Origin: an uncultured Oscillospiraceae bacterium
GTDB taxonomy: Bacteria > Bacillota_A > Clostridia > Oscillospirales > Oscillospiraceae
Direction of reading: 5' to 3'
Assembly: GCA_900762245.1 (NCBI GenBank)
Contig: CAAFFR010000126.1
Location: 1-57,642 of the forward strand
Length of the DNA stretch: 57,642 bases
Within the stretch, counting starts at the first letter, position 1, and every line of letters starts with the position of its first letter. The position numbers and the translations under genes were made by a program. Below are positions 18,465-26,283 of this stretch, piece by piece. The notes beneath the pieces are model-generated. The model did not search any database. It worked only from the letters and a program-made list of their open reading frames with translations, and was not told where the DNA came from.

Positions 18465-19049
18465 TTAACCTCCCCAACTTGTGGCAGCAGATACGGCGTC
18501 CGCTCCGGTCACATAAGCCACTGCGGAGTTGACACAGCGGACAACTGCCTTGGATGTAACGGTGGCACCGGTAATGCCATCTACCTCTACGCTGTCACCT
18601 TCGGTCTCTGCCGCAGCGGTCGCACCGCTGAAGGCATCTGCGCCATGAGCAGCAACAGCGAAACTGCCGGACTTATTCAGAAACTGAGCCAGGAAAACAT
18701 GGTCCGTCAGAGCTCTGCTGCCAAGGCCCAGGGTTTCATGGGCCTCCAGAACCACCAGACCGGTGACCTTTCCCTCATTGTTAACGCCTACAACCACGGT
18801 CATTTCATCAGCATAGCCGTAAGTAACTGTTTCTACAACAAAACCGTTTTCTGCCTTATGAACAGAACGGATGTTGACATCTTCACCAGTATAGGGCTCT
18901 ACTGTAAAGGTTTCGCTTCCGGGAAGCAGGGTCTGCATCAGCCAGAGGTGCTCTTCCTGGGCATTCTTAGCTGCAATACCATTTAAGCCAAAAGAGGCGC
19001 CAAAGAGCACCAGCACGGCCAAAGTCAAAGCAATTACAATTCTTTTCAT
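18465..19049 (-). CDS. rnfG: RnfG-like FMN-binding protein
   Basis: 194 residues: one N-terminal transmembrane helix (about 4-24), then an extracytoplasmic FMN-binding domain. The flavinylation motif is DGITGATVTSKAV near the C-terminus, where the threonine of TGAT would carry FMN in a phosphoester bond. A second SGAT (AFSGATAAA) lies about 20 residues earlier. In RnfABCDGE complexes RnfG passes electrons on the outer face of the membrane. The gene overlaps rnfD by 4 bp (ATGA). Confidence 0.87.
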   Translation of the reverse strand: MKRIVIALTLAVLVLFGASFGLNGIAAKNAQEEHLWLMQTLLPGSETFTVEPYTGEDVNIRSVHKAENGFVVETVTYGYADEMTVVVGVNNEGKVTGLVVLEAHETLGLGSRALTDHVFLAQFLNKSGSFAVAAHGADAFSGATAAAETEGDSVEVDGITGATVTSKAVVRCVNSAVAYVTGADAVSAATSWGG

Positions 19050-19987
19050 TTTACAGCGCCTCCCTTCTTGGTACCAAAGCGGCGCATGGCAGTATGGCGG
19101 TCAATGAACCAGACAAATGCGTTCATGATCAGGATGGCATATGTAACGCCCTCCGGGAACAGGCCATAGTACCGGAACAGAACTGTCAGAATGCCACAGC
19201 CAATACCATAGATCACATGACCCACAGGAGTGGCAGGGGAAGTGGCATAGTCTGTTGCCATGAAGATAGCACCCAGCATCACACCGCCGGAGAACAGGCT
19301 GTAGAGCATCCAGTCAACGGGAGCATCGGTCTTGTGGAAAATCAGTGTTGCAATCGCCACTGTACCCAGATAGGCGGCAGGAATGCGGATGGAAATCACC
19401 TTACGATACAGAAGATATGCGCCACCAGCCAGCAATGCCAGCGCAGAGATTTCACCGATGGAGCCGGGGCAATTACCCAGGAACATATCCAGAACAGATT
19501 CCTCAGGCAGCGCAGGCATCACCATATGGTGCAAAGGTGTTGCGGCAGTAATGCCATCCACACCGGTATACCGGGTCAAACCCACAGGCCAGATCAGCAG
19601 CAGGAAAGCACGGGCTGCCAGAGCAGGGTTGAAAATATTCTGTCCAAGGCCGCCGCAAAGGCACTTTACAACGGCAATGGCAAATACACTGCCCAAAGCT
19701 GCCTGCCAATAAGGAACAGTATGGGGCAGTGTCATAGCCAGCAGCAGGCCGGTTACGATGGCACTGCCGTCTACAACGGTATTTCTGGTCTTTGTAACCA
19801 CGCTGTACAGCCATTCGGTGACGATAGCAGCGCCAATACAAACAGATGTTACTGCCAGTGCACGCAAACCAAACTGCCAGATACCCACTGCCAATGCGGG
19901 CAGCAGAGCCAGCACCACATCCATCATGATGCGGTTGGTTCGGAAATTACCTCGAATATGAGGGGAAGAAGCAACCGTCAATTTCAT
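19046..19987 (-). CDS. rnfD: RnfD-like membrane subunit
   Basis: 313 residues with eight to ten hydrophobic helices, the NqrB/RnfD/RnfE-type fold. The start ASSPHIRGNFRTNRIMMDV and GGLGQNIFNPALAARAFLL are characteristic of RnfD. The usual (S/T)GAT flavin-attachment site appears as DGITAATPLHH, with alanine in place of glycine, so covalent FMN is likely but not certain. It overlaps rnfC and rnfG by 4 bp on each side. Confidence 0.9.
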   Translation of the reverse strand: MKLTVASSPHIRGNFRTNRIMMDVVLALLPALAVGIWQFGLRALAVTSVCIGAAIVTEWLYSVVTKTRNTVVDGSAIVTGLLLAMTLPHTVPYWQAALGSVFAIAVVKCLCGGLGQNIFNPALAARAFLLLIWPVGLTRYTGVDGITAATPLHHMVMPALPEESVLDMFLGNCPGSIGEISALALLAGGAYLLYRKVISIRIPAAYLGTVAIATLIFHKTDAPVDWMLYSLFSGGVMLGAIFMATDYATSPATPVGHVIYGIGCGILTVLFRYYGLFPEGVTYAILIMNAFVWFIDRHTAMRRFGTKKGGAVK

Positions 19988-21294
19988 TTTGCACTTGCCT
20001 CCCTTACCATTTGTTTACCCTTGCGGAAGCGCTCCACCAGAGGCAGCTTGCCAGGGCAGGTAAATGCGCAGCTTCCACACTCAATGCAGTCCAGTACATT
20101 CAGGCGCTTCAGCTCCTCCACCTTTCCGGCATTGGTAAAGCGATACATATACAGAGGATGCAGCCGCATGGGACATACGGAAACACATTTGCCGCAACGC
20201 AGGCAAACAGGATTCTCCGCTGCGCCATTCTGATCTTTTAACAGACACAGAATAGAATTGGTTGCCTTGATAACAGGAACAGCCAAATCGCTCTGGGCAA
20301 TACCCATCATAGGACCACCGCTGATGACACGCTCCGTCTTATCATGCAGACCGCCGGCAACCTCAATCAGGTCATGGAAAGGTGTACCGATGCGCACGAT
20401 AAAGTTCTGAGGTTCTGCAATGGCCTCGCCGGAGATGGTAACAATTCTCTGAATCAGAGGCATACCCAGACGAACGGCACGATAAATCGCTGCATAGGTA
20501 GAAACATTAAAGACTGCACAACCTACGGAAACGGGCAGCTGTCCAGGGGGCACTTCCCGCTTTGTCAGCGCCTGAATCAGCTGCTTTTCTGCACCCTGGG
20601 GATAACGGGTAGGCAGAACTGCCAGTTCGATACCGGGATAGTCTTTCAAAATGCTGTTAACCTTAGCAATGGCTTCTGCCTTGTTATCTTCTACTGCCAG
20701 AATGGCACGATTGGGCTTCAGAACCTGCTTCAGGATCTGCATGCCTTCCAGCACATGCTCAGGATCGGTACGCAGCAGAGAATCGTCAGCGGTGATATAA
20801 GGCTCACATTCACAGGCGTTTGCAATGAGGGTATCCACATTGCCCATGGCGGACAGAGCCTTTACATTACCGGGAAAAGCTGCGCCGCCCATGCCGACGA
20901 TGCCTGCCTCACGAATGGCATGGAGAATGTAATCGGAATCCAGCTGCTCCAGAGGCAGATCATTACCGGACAGAGCAACCGTTGCATCCTGAAAATCATT
21001 CTCAATAACAATGGAGTTCACCATCCGGCCGCTGGTGTGGGGCCGGGGTTCAATGGCAATAACCGTGCCGGAGACAGAAGCATGGACAGGAACGCACAAG
21101 CCTTCGCCGTCAGCGATTTTCTGTCCGCGCAAGACATAGTCTCCCACTGCCACCAGAGGGCTGCAGGGAGCGCCGATATGCTGCTGCATAGGGAGCACTA
21201 CCTGTTTGGGAGTAATGGAATGGAATGTCGTGATCTGTGTAGACATTTCTTTATTGTATTTGGGGTGGATGCCGCCAAAAAACAGGTGTTTCAT
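19984..21294 (-). CDS. rnfC: RnfC-like electron transport subunit
   Basis: 436 residues, the peripheral NADH/ferredoxin-side subunit of Rnf. The glycine-rich segment GIVGMGGAAFPGNVK and NACECEPYITADD match the NADH/FMN region of RnfC. Two 4Fe-4S motifs follow: CLRCGKCVSVCP and CIECGSCAFTCP, at about residues 365-415. Length is typical of the short RnfC form in Firmicutes. It lies 22 bp after apbE. Confidence 0.93.
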   Translation of the reverse strand: MKHLFFGGIHPKYNKEMSTQITTFHSITPKQVVLPMQQHIGAPCSPLVAVGDYVLRGQKIADGEGLCVPVHASVSGTVIAIEPRPHTSGRMVNSIVIENDFQDATVALSGNDLPLEQLDSDYILHAIREAGIVGMGGAAFPGNVKALSAMGNVDTLIANACECEPYITADDSLLRTDPEHVLEGMQILKQVLKPNRAILAVEDNKAEAIAKVNSILKDYPGIELAVLPTRYPQGAEKQLIQALTKREVPPGQLPVSVGCAVFNVSTYAAIYRAVRLGMPLIQRIVTISGEAIAEPQNFIVRIGTPFHDLIEVAGGLHDKTERVISGGPMMGIAQSDLAVPVIKATNSILCLLKDQNGAAENPVCLRCGKCVSVCPMRLHPLYMYRFTNAGKVEELKRLNVLDCIECGSCAFTCPGKLPLVERFRKGKQMVREASAK

Positions 21295-21316
21295 TAGGTT
21301 TTCACCTCAATTAATG

Positions 21317-22342
21317 TTATGTTCGGATCAATTGTTCGAATTCAGGACTATAGAACCGTTTTCCTTCCCGGTCAACCCACATTGCGTGTGCATCGAAGCG
21401 TTGGATCAACTGCTGCCCCTCCTCCAAAGGAAGAACAAACAGCGCCGTAGACAGAGCATCTGCCAGTCCGGAATCTGCACATACAATGGTTACAGAGCGC
21501 CAATGTGTGGACGGATACAGGGTATTCGGGTCAATGATATGGTGGTACAGTTCCCCATCTACCACATAGGCACGCTGATAGTCTCCGCTGGTAACCATAC
21601 TTCCACTGGATAGGTACAGCGTATGCAAATGTTCCTCTCCCCCATCAGGGTTTTGAACAGCCACCACCCAAGGGGTTCCGGCTTCATCTTTCGGACCTGT
21701 TGCACATACATTGCCGCCCACGCTGATCAACAGGCCGGAGGGTGCAGATTCGCAAACCCGCTGGGCTGCCCAGCCCTTGGCAATGGCACCCACATCCAGC
21801 CGCACCAGCGGATCGGAGATGAAAACGGTAGAAGCCGCTTCATCCAGAATTACTGCAGAAAGGTCCATGTGTTCTGCCGCTGCTTCCAATTGTTCCCGTT
21901 TCGGAAGATACGCATTGGCAGGATCGTTGATACCGTCGTTTCTGGCTTCGTGCCATAGCTGCAACACGCTGCCCATAGCCACATTGACTTTGCCGCCGGT
22001 TGCCTCATAAAAGGTTTTGCAATCCTTCAATAAGGCAATGATGCGTTCATCCACGTTAACAGGAGCGATACCCGCATTGTCATTGATCGTTTTTAAGTTC
22101 GCAATACCATCATAATCGTTGTAAATATCAAACAACTGATGGTATTCCAGCAATTCATCGTGGATAGACTGTGATATCGTCCGAAAGCTTTCTTCACTAT
22201 CCGCTTTACCCACAATGGTTGTTACCGTGTCAAACAGGGTCAGAAACGTTGCCTGATACTGCTTTTTCTCAGTCTGGGGGGATTCCGCACAGCCGGATAG
22301 CAACATTGCAAACAACAGAATCAGGGAAACTGTTCTTTTCAT
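21317..22342 (-). CDS. apbE: FAD:protein FMN transferase ApbE, lipoprotein
   Basis: 341 residues, lipoprotein signal ending in the lipobox LLSGC. ApbE takes FMN from FAD and attaches it to the threonine of (S/T)GAT motifs on the outer face of the membrane. ApbE landmarks are LFDTVTTI, DVGAIAKGWAAQRV, and HHIIDPNTLYPS with the Mg-binding aspartate. Its substrates are almost certainly the RnfG- and RnfD-like proteins of the same operon. The start overlaps the stop of the preceding lipoprotein gene (TAATG). Confidence 0.93.
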   Translation of the reverse strand: MKRTVSLILLFAMLLSGCAESPQTEKKQYQATFLTLFDTVTTIVGKADSEESFRTISQSIHDELLEYHQLFDIYNDYDGIANLKTINDNAGIAPVNVDERIIALLKDCKTFYEATGGKVNVAMGSVLQLWHEARNDGINDPANAYLPKREQLEAAAEHMDLSAVILDEAASTVFISDPLVRLDVGAIAKGWAAQRVCESAPSGLLISVGGNVCATGPKDEAGTPWVVAVQNPDGGEEHLHTLYLSSGSMVTSGDYQRAYVVDGELYHHIIDPNTLYPSTHWRSVTIVCADSGLADALSTALFVLPLEEGQQLIQRFDAHAMWVDREGKRFYSPEFEQLIRT

Positions 22343-23445
22343 TACTGAGCTGCTTTTGCGATCAGGGCCTGGAAGCCGCCGATTGCAATGGTAACAGAGC
22401 CGGTCAAATCTGCATCAGTGGGCTTTGTGCCCTCGTCCACGGCAATGCCTGCGACATCTGCCGCGGTCTTACCGGTTACATAGGAAGCGAAGGAAGCAGC
22501 CTGCTCATCCCACTCTGCAATAGCACCGCCCCAAGCTACCATACCATAGCTCTCGCCCAGCTCATTCTTGGTAGCGACAGGTGCAGTAACATCGGAGGTG
22601 ATGACACCGGTTGCATCAAAGGCAACCTTTGCCTGCACAGAGTCAATGACACAGGAGGTGATAACGTCACCGTTCATGGTCAGTGCAGTGACCGTTGCAT
22701 CCAGCTGAGCATTGCCTGCATTCTCAGCATCAGCGCTCTTGCTGCTGTCAATGCCGGTAACGGTAGCCAGCTTCAGACTGTCACCAGCCTGGGCACCCAG
22801 ATGCTGGGCATTGGCAACGGCAGCTTCAATAGCGGACACATAGCCGCCCAGATAAATAGTGGCAGAAGAAGCCAGGTCAGAACCTGCGGGGGCCTTTCCG
22901 GTCTCGTCAATAGCACCGTTTCTCAGTTCCTCTGTAGTCTTGCCAACTGCATAGGAAGCCAGAGCAGCAGCCTGCTCATCCCACTCTGCAATGGCACCGC
23001 CCCATGCTACCATGCCATAGTTCTCACCCAACTCATTTTTTGTCTGAGGAGCAGCAGCCAGATCAGATCCAATGACACCAGAAGCATCAAAGACAACAGA
23101 AGTAGAAATGCCATCAATGATGCAATCCTGAATGACACCGTTGTCATCCACCAGAACTGCAACCATGGTTACATCGTACTTGGCTTCACCGTTTGCATCT
23201 GCGGAAGCAGACACGCTATCGGAGATACCGGTAGAAATGTACAGACCGGTCTTCAGGGTGCCTTCCGCAGCAGGAACTTCAGGTGCTTCTGTCTCAGGCG
23301 CTGCGGGAGTAGTCTCCTGAACACTCACCTCGTGACTGCCAACAGGACAAGTGCATTCCGTATAATACACCACAGGGGTGCCAGCGCAGCCGGCCAACAT
23401 GGAAGCCAGCATCGCAATCGTCAAAAACAGGGATACTTTTTTCAT
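22342..23445 (-). CDS. Lipoprotein with two tandem ~150-residue domains, first gene of the Rnf-like operon
   Basis: 367 residues from the ATG at 23445, preceded by GGAGGTAAC. The signal ends in the lipobox ASMLAGC. A linker (about 20-60) leads to two copies of one domain; both contain the nearly identical stretch KNELGE(N/S)YGMVAWGGAIAEW, followed by DEQAA. The domain resembles extracellular FMN-binding-like proteins found beside Rnf/ApbE genes in Clostridia, but no (S/T)GAT site is visible. It may carry electrons or a substrate on the outer surface (inference). Position at the head of the operon argues for a high-abundance surface component. Confidence 0.72.
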   Translation of the reverse strand: MKKVSLFLTIAMLASMLAGCAGTPVVYYTECTCPVGSHEVSVQETTPAAPETEAPEVPAAEGTLKTGLYISTGISDSVSASADANGEAKYDVTMVAVLVDDNGVIQDCIIDGISTSVVFDASGVIGSDLAAAPQTKNELGENYGMVAWGGAIAEWDEQAAALASYAVGKTTEELRNGAIDETGKAPAGSDLASSATIYLGGYVSAIEAAVANAQHLGAQAGDSLKLATVTGIDSSKSADAENAGNAQLDATVTALTMNGDVITSCVIDSVQAKVAFDATGVITSDVTAPVATKNELGESYGMVAWGGAIAEWDEQAASFASYVTGKTAADVAGIAVDEGTKPTDADLTGSVTIAIGGFQALIAKAAQ

Positions 23446-23491
23446 TTTTTTGTTACCTCCACAGATTTTTTGTGTTAATTTGACTACGGAT

Positions 23492-23520
23492 ATTATAACA
23501 GCAGTATATCTGCTTGTAAA
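23492..23520 (-). promoter_or_regulatory. Promoter of the Rnf-like operon with an inverted repeat in its spacer
   Basis: Minus strand TTTACA (23520-23515), 17 bp, TATAAT (23497-23492). The spacer holds AGCAGATATACTGCT, an inverted repeat that could bind a regulator. Confidence 0.7.
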
Positions 23521-23596
23521 GACGGATTTATATGACAAGCGAAATTTTCCGAAACAGATTCTACCACATCATATTTTTTCCAACAGTGACTTTATC

Positions 23597-23640
23597 ACAA
23601 AAACTGCCCATCTGCCTTTTTGCAAGGCAGATGGGCAGTT
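23597..23640 (-). terminator. Terminator of the MMPL-GLUG operon
   Basis: A perfect 17 bp stem (23602-23618 with 23624-23640), 5 nt loop, then TTTTTG on the minus strand, 3 bp after the GLUG gene. Confidence 0.88.
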
Positions 23641-23643
23641 CCC

Positions 23644-26283
23644 CTATTTCTTCTGATTTTTCTTTTGATTCCGTTTTGCTAAAATCAAAGTCAACACAAA
23701 CGCAACACAGAGCGCAGCATACCAAACACCTGCACGAGACTCACTGCCTACCAGTGCGACAGAGAAATTTGACTCCTGTATCCCGGCAGTCAGATAGGAA
23801 CCATGTACACTCGTGTCCGCTTTATGCCAGCTTTCTTCTGTTGTACATATCAGCAAAGACAGCCGTTCTTCCTGCATACCTTCCGGTATGCGAATTCGAA
23901 GCGCTGTAAGATTCTCTACTCCTGTTATGGAAACATCCCAGCATTCGATCAGCGTTTCTCCCGCCTCCAAATCTACCGTTTTCTGCGCGGGAGTGGTTTT
24001 CAATACAGCCAAATTCTCAAAGCAGCCCTCTGCCAGCATTACAGGTCGAATCCCGTCCTGCGCATCGCTTTCCAAAACTGTGCGCTTCTCCCGGTATTCC
24101 ACATAAAACTCCCTGTCAAACAACACCCGATCAAAGGTATCTGCTTCTACACCCGCCCAGAAGGCATCCGCTCCCTGTTTTGGTGGAATCAGAGGAATAT
24201 AGCTCGTCGGGAAAGATTCTCCCAACGTAACGTCAAACGTTCTTTCCTGACCGCCGGGATAGAAAAACCGAAGCTTTACCGTAGAGAAAGATTCCGGTAC
24301 ATTCTCCAATGCCAGGAACGCATCCCTTGATAAAGGTTCTGCCTGCCCGGAATAGCTGATGCCATCGATGGCTCCGATATCTTCCCCAACGCTGAAGTAG
24401 AAATTTCCGGAAACAGGCTGATCCACCTCTGTAAAACTCTGTGTCAGTTCACCCAGAATTTCGCCGATTTTCTCTGTTCCGCCATGCTGCTTCACCACGC
24501 TGCGGCAATCAGAAACCACACCGGCCGCACCTGCTACGCCGCCCATATAAGCTGCACCGGAGATAGCGCATTTCACAACATTACCGCGGATAAAACCAAG
24601 GCTTTGTCCGCTGATTCCGCCAATATATTCCGCACTGTCGGCTGCAATATCTCCCGTATTGATGCAGGCACGCACAAGTCCCATAGACTGCCAGCCAACG
24701 ATACCACCGGCATTTTGCTTCTTGCAGGTTATTTGTCCCGAATTTCCGCTGTCTGTAATGACAGCTCGCAGTTCACTTTCAAAATTCAGGGAATTGTTAC
24801 CGAGAATTGTCCAGTCCTCCTCGGGGTCCAGATCATTCTCCATAGCAATGGCACCGGCAATGCCGCCTGCGTTCCGGTCTGCCAAAACGTTTCCCATATT
24901 GGTACAGCCGGATACTTTACCCATCAGGTTTAAATCAGTGTCTTTGTCTGATACATCTGTAATACTTCCGCCAATGGTTTCCGATACGTTTCCAAGCGTA
25001 TTCCGTATGGCATTGAGCTGACTTTGCATGGTATGCAGATTGGTGGACAGTGCCCCCATAGAGCTGTATGCCGTATTCTGCATTCCGCGAAGGGTGTCCG
25101 TCATGCCGGAAATACTGCTGCTGATAGCATTTTTTGCCGCTTGAATCGTATCCTCATCGGGAAGCTCCGGGTTTTCAATATCCGGAACCAACGAATCCAT
25201 AGCATCCTGTGCATCATCAATATGATTCTTCAAATCCTCCACCTGGGTTGCGATTTGATCTCCGATGCCCTGTACATTGGACACCGTTGCACCTATTGTT
25301 CCACCCATCGCTTCAACCTGCTTCTGAAGGATCTGCAGCGCATCTTCTTCGTAGGAAATCAATGCTGTCGGCTCCAGCTGGCCGACAATGCCGCCTACTT
25401 CCTTTCTTCCCCGGACATAGCCGTAGTTTTCACAGTCTATCAGCGAACCGGACTGCGTACCGGCGATACCGCCGATATTGTAGCCCATATGCTGATATCC
25501 TATATCTGCATTATTCACACAATTTCGTATCACGCCGGAACTGATACCGGAAATGCCGCCAATATCTGTCACTGCATTGACCGCCTCAGAGCCGGTAATA
25601 GTATCCAATGTAATTTCCGACAAATCTACTGTATTCTGAGCAGAAGTGTCATTGATCTTCGCATCATTGCTTGATTCCCGAACAACACCTTTATTCTCAC
25701 CAACAATACCGCCAACAAAATGACTGCCAAATACTCTGCCGTTTACCTTACAGTTGGCAATCACACCGCTGATCTCATTGATTCCTGCGATTCCACCGAT
25801 ATATTCGCTTCCGGAAACGGAACCGGTAACACTGCAATTGAGAATCTGACCGGCATTGCGTCCGGCGATTCCGCCTACCCGACTGCAGCTTCCACCAGGC
25901 TGAACTGTTCCGATCACCGTCAGATCCCTGACAACGGCAGTATCTGTCAGATAGCGGAATAATCCCTGATTGGAGCCTTCTTTTGTGATACTGAGTCCCT
26001 TAATGGTGTATCCGTTTCCCTCAAAGGTACCGGAAAAGGTAGGGATTCCCGAAAATCCAGTCCCGGTCAGATCAATATTGGTCCGCAAAACCACCCGCAG
26101 ATTCTCACTATAAGAATCCAACCGGCATTTTTCCGCCAGAGAAAGGAAGCTCTCCACATCGGAAACAGTGTGTTTTATGACCAAAGGCTGCGATTCCTCT
26201 GCTTCTTCCGCTGCATACGCCACAGGCAGTGAGGTCAGCAGCAAAAGCAGACTCAGCAGGAACGCTGTAATTCGTTTACACAC
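23644..26283 (-). CDS. GLUG-repeat surface protein with coiled-coil insert and C-terminal membrane anchor
   Basis: 879 residues from the GTG at 26283, which has AAGGAGG 8 nt upstream and overlaps the end of the MMPL gene (GTGTGTAA). It has a signal peptide (cleavage near AYA/AEE). Runs of GLUG-type repeats (VGGIAGRNAG, IGGIAGINE, VGGIVGENKG, NIGGIAGTQSG) lie at about 130-305 and 460-620 and predict a right-handed beta-helix. Between them is a helical, coiled-coil-like stretch at about 311-443. A C-terminal transmembrane helix and a basic tail (AKRNQKKNQKK) anchor it. It has the layout of a surface adhesin or transporter accessory; the function is not known. Confidence 0.78.
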   Translation of the reverse strand: MCKRITAFLLSLLLLLTSLPVAYAAEEAEESQPLVIKHTVSDVESFLSLAEKCRLDSYSENLRVVLRTNIDLTGTGFSGIPTFSGTFEGNGYTIKGLSITKEGSNQGLFRYLTDTAVVRDLTVIGTVQPGGSCSRVGGIAGRNAGQILNCSVTGSVSGSEYIGGIAGINEISGVIANCKVNGRVFGSHFVGGIVGENKGVVRESSNDAKINDTSAQNTVDLSEITLDTITGSEAVNAVTDIGGISGISSGVIRNCVNNADIGYQHMGYNIGGIAGTQSGSLIDCENYGYVRGRKEVGGIVGQLEPTALISYEEDALQILQKQVEAMGGTIGATVSNVQGIGDQIATQVEDLKNHIDDAQDAMDSLVPDIENPELPDEDTIQAAKNAISSSISGMTDTLRGMQNTAYSSMGALSTNLHTMQSQLNAIRNTLGNVSETIGGSITDVSDKDTDLNLMGKVSGCTNMGNVLADRNAGGIAGAIAMENDLDPEEDWTILGNNSLNFESELRAVITDSGNSGQITCKKQNAGGIVGWQSMGLVRACINTGDIAADSAEYIGGISGQSLGFIRGNVVKCAISGAAYMGGVAGAAGVVSDCRSVVKQHGGTEKIGEILGELTQSFTEVDQPVSGNFYFSVGEDIGAIDGISYSGQAEPLSRDAFLALENVPESFSTVKLRFFYPGGQERTFDVTLGESFPTSYIPLIPPKQGADAFWAGVEADTFDRVLFDREFYVEYREKRTVLESDAQDGIRPVMLAEGCFENLAVLKTTPAQKTVDLEAGETLIECWDVSITGVENLTALRIRIPEGMQEERLSLLICTTEESWHKADTSVHGSYLTAGIQESNFSVALVGSESRAGVWYAALCVAFVLTLILAKRNQKKNQKK

